DNA of 27,113 nucleotides, taken from positions 1-27,113 of the forward strand of contig CAAGCE010000098.1 of NCBI GenBank assembly GCA_900768245.1, read 5' to 3'. Positions within the stretch are counted from its first letter, which is position 1; every line of letters starts with the position of its first letter. Origin of the DNA: Oscillospiraceae bacterium (GTDB taxonomy: Bacteria > Bacillota > Clostridia > Oscillospirales > Ruminococcaceae). A model generated the notes under the pieces. That model searched no databases and had not been told where the DNA came from. It was given only the letters and a program-made list of their open reading frames with translations. A program made the position numbers and the translations under genes. Below, piece by piece: positions 22,205 through 27,113 of the stretch.

Positions 22205-22420
22205 ATCGTGACCCGAAAGATCTTTTCTGACGGCAAACGGCTTATAAAATTTAATTCAGATCTGACGTCCGAAGATGCGTTCTGAGGGGAAAGACGGTAA
22301 TTTAAGTAACGGAGTGCTGCTGTATTTTGTGCAGCTTCAGCCCTTTTATTTGCTATATGAAATTTACACGTCTGTTCGGATCGAGCGGACGTGTTTTTGT
22401 TTTTTTGAAAGGAGCGGTCT
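22205..22420 (+). promoter_or_regulatory. Long structured 5' leader of the hyd operon, candidate riboswitch or attenuator
   Basis: About 160 nt of non-coding RNA precede a terminator hairpin. Visible elements are TGACCCGAAAGA (22209-22220), three TCTGA(C/G)G repeats (22226, 22261 and 22280 regions), a palindromic TCAGATCTGA (22257-22266), and a GCTGC/GCAGC hairpin with a 10-nt loop (22316-22335). I could not match it to a riboswitch class I know. There is no run of regulatory codons behind a start codon that would point to peptide-based attenuation. Confidence 0.55.
22366..22406 (+). terminator. Terminator hairpin inside the hyd leader (attenuator)
   Basis: A 13-bp stem with two G-U pairs (ACACGTCTGTTCG with CGAGCGGACGTGT) and a tiny loop is followed by TTTTGTTTTTTT. 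The ribosome-binding site GAAAGGAGC of the first gene begins directly after it. No gene ends before it, so it is best read as a regulated terminator. Confidence 0.85.
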
Positions 22421-22666
22421 ATGGAAACAAGAGTTGCCCTCATAGGTATAATAGTTGAAAATCCCGGATCTGTTGACAGGCTGAACGATATTCTTCATAG
22501 CTACAGCGAATACATTATCGGAAGAATGGGTATCCCGTATTCAAAGAAAAAAATCTCGGTGATAAGCGTTGTTCTTGATGCGCCAAACAATATTATAAGC
22601 GCACTTTCGGGCAAGCTGGGTATGCTTGAAGGAGTGTCAAGCAAAACTATCTACGGAAATGTTTAG
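22421..22666 (+). CDS. TM1266-type iron-only hydrogenase system regulator
   Basis: An 81-residue ACT-like/NikR C-terminal-like small protein of the TM1266 family, often found with [FeFe]-hydrogenase maturation genes and annotated as a putative regulator. Pattern: RVALIGIIVENPGSVDRLND at 4-23, the SEYIIGRMGIPY segment, then ISVISVVLDAP and GKLGMLEGVSSKTIYGN, giving the beta-alpha-beta-beta-alpha-beta order of the family. It has no DNA-binding domain, so how it regulates is not clear. It is preceded by GAAAGGAG six bases from ATG and ends ten bases before the hydE start, so it is the first gene of the hyd operon. Confidence 0.88.
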   Translation: METRVALIGIIVENPGSVDRLNDILHSYSEYIIGRMGIPYSKKKISVISVVLDAPNNIISALSGKLGMLEGVSSKTIYGNV

Positions 22667-22676
22667 AGGTGATAAA

Positions 22677-23729
22677 GTGCAGGAGCTTTATGAACTTGCA
22701 GACAGACTTGAACGTGACAGGATACTTACAAAAGAAGAATTTACAGCACTTATAAAAAACAGAAGTGATAAGCTTGCAGAATATGTCTTTGAAAAGGCAA
22801 GGCGAATACGACACAGAATATACGGCAAGGACGTTTATATCCGTGGTCTGATAGAGTTCACTAACTATTGCGGAAACGACTGCCTTTACTGCGGTATTAG
22901 ACGCAGTAATAAAAATGCAGACCGCTACCGCCTTACAAAAGAAGATATACTGGAATGCTGCGAAACCGGACACAGCTTAGGCTTCCGTACCTTTGTGCTT
23001 CAGGGCGGCGAGGACGGCTTCTATACAGATGATATGCTTGTTGATATAATAAAGGCGGTCAAAAAAATCTATCCCGATTGTGCTCTGACACTTTCCATAG
23101 GCGAAAAGAGCCGTGAAAGCTATGAAAAGTATTTTGATGCAGGTGCGGACCGCTATCTTCTGCGCCATGAAACAGCCGACAGCTGCCATTATTCAAAGCT
23201 TCACCCAACATCATTGTCCCTTGAAAACAGAAAACGCTGCCTTTATGACCTGAAAGAGATAGGCTATCAGACAGGCAGCGGATTTATGGTAGGTTCGCCG
23301 TTTCAGACGGCTGAATGTCTTGCGGAGGATATGATATTTCTGCATGAGCTTCAGCCCCATATGGTCGGCATAGGACCGTTTATACCTCATCATGATACCC
23401 CTTTTGCAGATGAAAAGCAGGGGACATTGGAGCTTACGCTTTTTATGCTCGGACTGCTGCGGCTTATGCTGCCGAATGTTCTTCTGCCTGCAACAACAGC
23501 ATTGGGAACAATTGACCCCAACGGACGTGAAATGGGTATACTTGCGGGAGCAAATGTGGTTATGCCTAACCTCTCGCCGAAAGGAGTCCGAAAAAAATAT
23601 CTCCTTTATGACAATAAGATATGTACAGGCGATGAAGCTGCGGAATGCAGACAATGCCTTGAAAGACGTATGAATAAAATAGGTTATCGCATAGCCGTGA
23701 TCCGCGGCGATTTCAAATCAATAGGTTAA
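22677..23729 (+). CDS. hydE: [FeFe]-hydrogenase maturation radical SAM enzyme HydE
   Basis: A 350-residue radical SAM protein that helps build the H-cluster two-iron subcluster, in particular the steps leading to the dithiolate bridge. GTG 22677 is chosen over earlier in-frame starts since AGAGGTG (22664-22670) lies six bases upstream and the length then matches HydE; the site overlaps the stop codon of the regulator. The cluster motif NYCGNDCLYCGIR has Cys65, Cys69 and Cys72. LQGGEDG, RHETAD and the GIGPFIPHHDTPF segment are typical of HydE and related BioB-like barrels. Near the C-terminus, a C-x7-C-x2-C set (CTGDEAAECRQC) matches the accessory cluster site seen in some HydE proteins. It is the second gene of the operon. 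Confidence 0.93.
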   Translation: MQELYELADRLERDRILTKEEFTALIKNRSDKLAEYVFEKARRIRHRIYGKDVYIRGLIEFTNYCGNDCLYCGIRRSNKNADRYRLTKEDILECCETGHSLGFRTFVLQGGEDGFYTDDMLVDIIKAVKKIYPDCALTLSIGEKSRESYEKYFDAGADRYLLRHETADSCHYSKLHPTSLSLENRKRCLYDLKEIGYQTGSGFMVGSPFQTAECLAEDMIFLHELQPHMVGIGPFIPHHDTPFADEKQGTLELTLFMLGLLRLMLPNVLLPATTALGTIDPNGREMGILAGANVVMPNLSPKGVRKKYLLYDNKICTGDEAAECRQCLERRMNKIGYRIAVIRGDFKSIG

Positions 23730-23779
23730 TATTACTGACGGGGAAGGTTTTCTGACCCGAAAGAAAGGAAATAAAAATT

Positions 23780-25219
23780 ATGTACGATCCAAAATCACTC
23801 AATGCCGATGAATTTATCGACGACGCAGAAATTCGTGAGACCCTTGCTTATGCAGATGCCAACAAGAACAATATCGAGCTTATCGACAGTATTCTTGAAA
23901 AAGCACGTCCCCGCAGGACCGATAAGGGTACATTCTGTTCGGGACTTACCCACCGTGAGGCTTCCGTGCTTCTTGCCTGTGAAATACCCGAAAAGGTTCA
24001 GCAGATGTATGACCTTGCGGAAGAGATAAAGAAAGCCTTCTATGGCAACCGTATCGTTATTTTTGCTCCGCTTTATCTCTCAAATTATTGCGTAAACGGC
24101 TGTGTTTACTGTCCGTATCATATGAAAAATAAACATATCGTCCGCAAAAAGCTTACTCAGGAAGAGGTAGCAAAGGAAGTTATAGCACTTCAGGATATAG
24201 GACATAAGCGTCTTGCCATTGAAGCAGGCGAAGATCCTGTAAACAATCCTATCGAATATATCCTTGAATGTATCAACACTATCTATTCAATAAAGCATAA
24301 AAACGGTGCTATAAGACGTGTAAATGTAAATATTGCCGCAACAACGGTTGAAAATTACCGCAAGCTCAAAGAAGCAGGTATCGGCACGTATATTTTGTTC
24401 CAGGAAACCTACCACAAGGAAAGCTATTTAAAGCTCCACCCGACAGGACCGAAGCACGATTACAACTACCATACCGAAGCAATGGACAGAGCAATGGAAG
24501 GCGGCATTGATGATGTAGGCTTAGGTGTTCTTTTCGGACTTGAGCTTTACCGTTATGAATTTGCGGGACTTCTTATGCATGCCGAGCATCTTGAAGCTGT
24601 TCACGGAGTAGGTCCTCATACAATAAGCGTACCACGTATCAAACACGCAGATGATATTGACCCTTCCGCATTTGATAACGGTATTTCAGATGAGATATTC
24701 GCTAAGATATGTGCCCTTATCCGTATTGCCGTACCATATACAGGTATGATAATCTCCACCCGTGAAAGTCAGGCAGTAAGAGAAAAGGTCATTCGCCTTG
24801 GTGTTTCACAGATAAGCGGCGGTTCAAGAACATCGGTAGGCGGATATGCCGAGGAAGAACGTCCGCACGATACAGAGCAGTTCGATGTTTCCGACCAGAG
24901 ATCACTTGACGAGGTAGTCTGTTGGCTGATGGAAATGGGATATATCCCATCATTCTGTACAGCCTGCTACCGTGAGGGCAGAACAGGCGACCGCTTTATG
25001 AGCCTTTGCAAGAGCGGACAGATACAGAACTGCTGTCACCCGAATGCACTTATGACATTAAAGGAATACCTTATGGACTATTCCTCCGAACATACACACG
25101 AAATAGGCGACAAGCTTATCCTTAAAGAGATCGGCACTATACCAAATGAAAAAGTAAGAGGTATCGTTAAGGAAAGGCTCGGACTTATTGCAGAAGGTCA
25201 GAGAGATTTCCGTTTTTAA
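23780..25219 (+). CDS. hydG: [FeFe]-hydrogenase maturation radical SAM enzyme HydG (tyrosine lyase)
   Basis: A 479-residue enzyme that cleaves tyrosine to p-cresol and dehydroglycine and yields the CO and cyanide ligands, delivered as an iron-cysteine complex. The radical SAM motif SNYCVNGCVYCPYH has Cys104, Cys108 and Cys111. The C-terminal site of the auxiliary cluster is present as Cys393-x2-Cys396-x22-Cys419 (CTACYREG to QNCCHPN), which separates HydG from ThiH. ETYHKESYLKLHPTGPKHDY is also characteristic. It lies 50 bp after hydE, with its own AAAGGA site; the short gap repeats a 12-bp motif of the operon leader. The length is normal. Confidence 0.96.
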   Translation: MYDPKSLNADEFIDDAEIRETLAYADANKNNIELIDSILEKARPRRTDKGTFCSGLTHREASVLLACEIPEKVQQMYDLAEEIKKAFYGNRIVIFAPLYLSNYCVNGCVYCPYHMKNKHIVRKKLTQEEVAKEVIALQDIGHKRLAIEAGEDPVNNPIEYILECINTIYSIKHKNGAIRRVNVNIAATTVENYRKLKEAGIGTYILFQETYHKESYLKLHPTGPKHDYNYHTEAMDRAMEGGIDDVGLGVLFGLELYRYEFAGLLMHAEHLEAVHGVGPHTISVPRIKHADDIDPSAFDNGISDEIFAKICALIRIAVPYTGMIISTRESQAVREKVIRLGVSQISGGSRTSVGGYAEEERPHDTEQFDVSDQRSLDEVVCWLMEMGYIPSFCTACYREGRTGDRFMSLCKSGQIQNCCHPNALMTLKEYLMDYSSEHTHEIGDKLILKEIGTIPNEKVRGIVKERLGLIAEGQRDFRF

Positions 25220-25249
25220 AGATTTTCGTAAGCAAGGAGGATTTTCACA

Positions 25250-26443
25250 ATGGGACTTAACACAACACCGTCGGGCGAGCGTGTGCATATAGGCATTTTC
25301 GGAAAGAGAAATGCGGGAAAATCGAGCCTTATAAACGCTCTTACAAATCAGAAGCTTGCAATAGTTTCCGACGTTATGGGAACGACGACCGACCCTGTAT
25401 ATAAAGCAATGGAGCTGCTGCCCCTTGGTCCTGTTATGATAATAGACACCCCGGGTATCGACGATTCTGGGGAGCTTGGCGGACAGCGTGTGGCAAAAAG
25501 CTATCAGGTGCTTAATAAAACAGATATTGCACTTATCGTTATCGGAGAAAGCAAGCCTGATGACGATGATAAAAAGCTTATCGGGCGAATAAAGGAAAAG
25601 AATATACCGTATATAATAGTTTACAATAAGTGCGACCTGCATAATGCAGCACCGTCAGGCGAAAACGAAATAGCGGTAAGTGCAGAAAAGGGTACAAACA
25701 TAAATGAACTGCGTGAGCTTATCGCAAAACGCAGCAAATGTGAAGGATCGGAAAATCATATCGTATCAGACCTGCTGAAACCGTCCGATATAGCGGTGCT
25801 TGTTGTGCCGATAGACAGTGCAGCACCAAAAGGACGTCTTATCCTTCCGCAGCAGCAGACTATCCGTGATATTCTTGAAGCAGGAGCAATATCTGTGGTC
25901 ACAAGGGAAACAGAGCTGACCGATGCTCTTGCGTCGCTTGGCAGAAAGCCTGCAATGGTAATAACCGACAGTCAGGCGTTCAAAAAGGTTTCCGCAGATA
26001 CCCCCGATGATATAAAGCTCACATCATTTTCAATATTAATGGCACGTCACAAAGGCATACTTGAACAGACTGTAAAAGGTGTAACAGCGGTCGAAAAGCT
26101 TGGCGACGGTGATAAGGTGCTTATTTCAGAGGGCTGTACACATCATCGTCAGTGCGACGATATAGGTTCTGTAAAGCTGCCGAAATGGATAACCGCACAT
26201 ACGGGAAAAAAGCTTGAATTTGAGTTCAGTTCAGGTATAGGCTTTCCAGAAGATCTGAGCCGATATAAGCTTATCGTGCATTGCGGAGGCTGTATGCTCA
26301 ATGAGCGTGAGGTCAAGTACCGTATGCGCTGTGCGGAAAGACAGAATGTGCCAATGACAAATTATGGCATACTTATCGCATATATGAACGGCATACTTAA
26401 ACGCAGCGTTGAGATATTCCCGGATATTGCGGCTATGCTCTGA
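25250..26443 (+). CDS. hydF: [FeFe]-hydrogenase maturation GTPase HydF
   Basis: A 397-residue scaffold GTPase on which the two-iron subcluster is assembled before transfer to the hydrogenase. GTPase motifs are GKRNAGKSS (18-26), MGTTTDP, DTPGIDDSGELGG, NKCD and SAEKG. After a dimerization domain comes the cluster-binding domain, with Cys296 and His298 (GCTHH) and His344-Cys345-x2-Cys348 (HCGGCM), the C-x-H then HCxxC pattern of HydF. A strong AAGGAGG site precedes ATG 25250. It is the last gene of the operon and is followed by a terminator. No hydrogenase structural gene (hydA) is in the window, so the target enzyme is elsewhere. Confidence 0.96.
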   Translation: MGLNTTPSGERVHIGIFGKRNAGKSSLINALTNQKLAIVSDVMGTTTDPVYKAMELLPLGPVMIIDTPGIDDSGELGGQRVAKSYQVLNKTDIALIVIGESKPDDDDKKLIGRIKEKNIPYIIVYNKCDLHNAAPSGENEIAVSAEKGTNINELRELIAKRSKCEGSENHIVSDLLKPSDIAVLVVPIDSAAPKGRLILPQQQTIRDILEAGAISVVTRETELTDALASLGRKPAMVITDSQAFKKVSADTPDDIKLTSFSILMARHKGILEQTVKGVTAVEKLGDGDKVLISEGCTHHRQCDDIGSVKLPKWITAHTGKKLEFEFSSGIGFPEDLSRYKLIVHCGGCMLNEREVKYRMRCAERQNVPMTNYGILIAYMNGILKRSVEIFPDIAAML

Positions 26444-26451
26444 TTATTTTT

Positions 26452-26485
26452 GACCGATACGGTATTTTGCCGTATCGGTCCTTTT
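26452..26485 (+). terminator. Terminator of the hyd operon
   Basis: An 11-bp perfect stem (GACCGATACGG with CCGTATCGGTC), a 7-nt loop and a CTTTTGCTTTT tail. Confidence 0.88.
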
Positions 26486-26520
26486 GCTTTTCTTAACGTC
26501 AGTATAGCTTGTTTTTTTAT

Positions 26521-26588
26521 ATTTTTTTATTTTGGGAAGCCTGCTTTTGCTTTGTTTGCAGCTTATGATTCGCTATAAATTAAATAGT
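26521..26588 (+). repeat. T-rich dispersed repeat, copy 3 (diverged)
   Basis: TTTTTTTATTTTGGGAAGCC, CTTTTGCTT, GCAG, ATGATTCGC and final AATAGTG align with copies 1 and 2. It ends about 20 bp before the promoter of the antitoxin gene. Confidence 0.55.
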
Positions 26589-26609
26589 GTGTAAAATAAC
26601 GATATTGTA

Positions 26610-26637
26610 TTGACAATGTCATTACATATGCTATAAT
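26610..26637 (+). promoter_or_regulatory. Promoter and palindromic operator of the RelB-like antitoxin
   Basis: TTGACA (26610-26615), 16 bp, TATAAT (26632-26637). The palindrome TGACA-A-TGTCA (26611-26621) overlaps the -35 box and is preceded by ATTGT facing ACAAT, as expected for an autorepressed antitoxin gene. Confidence 0.72.
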
Positions 26638-26660
26638 ATATTTAAACGGAGGTGTTATGT

Positions 26661-26936
26661 ATGGCGACAACAAATTTAAATATACGAACAGATAAGGAAA
26701 TAAAGGAGCAGGCAGAGAAAATATTCAATGAACTTGGACTTAATATGACAACAGCTGTCAATATGTTTTTAAGATCAGCAGTAAGGGAAAATGGAATACC
26801 ATTTGAATTAAAGCTTGATGTTCCGAATGAAACAACAGCTGCGGCTATTGAAGAGGGAAGAAAGCTTGCGACAGACCGTTCAGCGAAAAGATATTCAAGT
26901 ATTGAAGAATTAAAGGCGGCATTGGAAGAAGAATGA
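26661..26936 (+). CDS. RelB/DinJ-family antitoxin
   Basis: A 91-residue antitoxin. ATG 26661 is preferred because GGAGGTG (26648-26654) lies six bases upstream; an earlier in-frame GTG is inside that site. The N-terminal ribbon-helix-helix DNA-binding part is clear: NLNIRTDKEIKEQAEKIFNE at 5-24, then GLNMTTAVNMFLRSAV. The C-terminal half is the acidic helical toxin-binding part (RYSSIEELKAALEEE). It would both repress its promoter and neutralise a YafQ/RelE-type RNase toxin. Its stop codon overlaps the start of the toxin gene (ATGA), the usual coupling, but that toxin gene is broken, so this may be an orphan antitoxin. Confidence 0.9.
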   Translation: MATTNLNIRTDKEIKEQAEKIFNELGLNMTTAVNMFLRSAVRENGIPFELKLDVPNETTAAAIEEGRKLATDRSAKRYSSIEELKAALEEE

Positions 26937-27028
26937 AATATGATGTTCAGTTTACAAACCAGTTTAAAAAGGATCTGAAGCTTGCAAAAAAGCAAAATAA
27001 TACTAATAACCATTTAACCTATGGATAA
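26933..27028 (+). pseudogene. Broken YafQ/RelE-family toxin gene
   Basis: The frame overlaps the antitoxin stop by four bases and begins MKYDVQFTNQFKKDLKLAKK, the usual first helix of YafQ-type toxins, which are about 90 residues long. It then runs into NNTNNHLTYG and stops at 31 residues. None of the catalytic C-terminal residues are present. The sequence after about 26995 does not continue the toxin in any frame seen, so this is a truncation by insertion or rearrangement rather than a simple frameshift. Confidence 0.8.
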
Positions 27029-27113
27029 AATACGGTGGCTATAATACGCCCACTCTGCATCAAACTCCCTTGAAAGGCGGCAGCCTGTCTGCGGTCGTTT
27101 TCTTTGATTGGAC
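26996..27113. other. Repeat-like sequence after the toxin break
   Basis: On the plus strand a frame reads GGYNTPTLHQTPLKGGSLSA and on the minus strand another is open from the window end to 27014 (REFDAEWAYYSHRILSIG). The plus-strand reading resembles conserved short open frames seen in dispersed clostridial repeats; that recall is uncertain. It may be the edge of an inserted repeat that interrupted the toxin gene. Confidence 0.35.

Noticed and set aside
22205..22365. Known riboswitch classes (SAM, TPP, cobalamin, c-di-GMP, T-box, molybdenum cofactor) for the hyd leader
   Set aside because: I could not find the conserved core motifs of these classes by eye; a covariance-model scan would be needed to exclude them formally.
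26281..26292. TTGCGGAGGCTG, identical to 12 bases at the 3' end of the tRNA-fMet gene (10110-10121), as a possible att repeat
   Set aside because: It encodes the conserved cluster-binding Cys-Gly-Gly-Cys of HydF in core DNA on the wrong side of the tRNA; the match is short and explained by coding constraint.

Overview
The window looks like the chromosome of an anaerobic gut-type clostridium, most likely a Ruminococcus or close relative in the Oscillospiraceae. The grounds are the complete [FeFe]-hydrogenase maturation set (hydE, hydG, hydF with a TM1266-type regulator), a pyruvate formate-lyase activase, a cytosolic GH13 amylase, clostridial DUF1540 and TVP38 proteins, consensus sigma-A promoters and low-to-medium GC. 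This is inference from gene content; no marker gene fixes the species.

Region 1 (1 to about 10.1 kb) is accessory DNA and appears to be nested mobile elements. At the left edge are the tail of an unidentified coiled-coil protein, a small TnpW-like protein and a large serine recombinase that ends in a strong terminator. Directly after it comes a reading frame with no proper start that looks like the C-terminal part of the giant methylase/SNF2-helicase protein of Firmicutes conjugative elements. I read this as a mobilizable element inserted in a larger conjugative element. The outer element then carries an AT-rich cargo on the minus strand: an AAA+ ATPase and a subtilisin-like protease (an IetAS-type anti-phage/toxin-antitoxin pair) and a DUF2971 gene. 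It ends with a tyrosine integrase on the plus strand, about 375 bp from the 3' end of an initiator tRNA-Met gene, which is the probable integration site.

Region 2 (10.1 to 22.0 kb) is core chromosome: tRNA-fMet, galU, a RING/zinc-ribbon membrane protein, a TVP38-family membrane protein, a four-gene minus-strand operon (HI0933 flavoprotein, DUF1624 membrane protein, rsmA, pflA), a GNAT acetyltransferase, cca, a DUF1540 protein and an amylase fused to a DUF1653 domain. The gaps hold three long palindromic (MITE-like) elements and copies of a separate short T-rich repeat.

Region 3 (22.1 to 26.5 kb) is the hydrogenase maturation operon. A consensus promoter is followed by a leader of about 215 nt that ends in a 13-bp terminator hairpin just before the first ribosome-binding site, so the operon is a good candidate for transcription attenuation by an unidentified ligand or factor.

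Region 4 (26.5 kb to the end) has a third copy of the T-rich repeat, a RelB/DinJ-type antitoxin with its own promoter and palindromic operator, and a toxin gene broken after about 20 codons where unrelated, repeat-like sequence begins.
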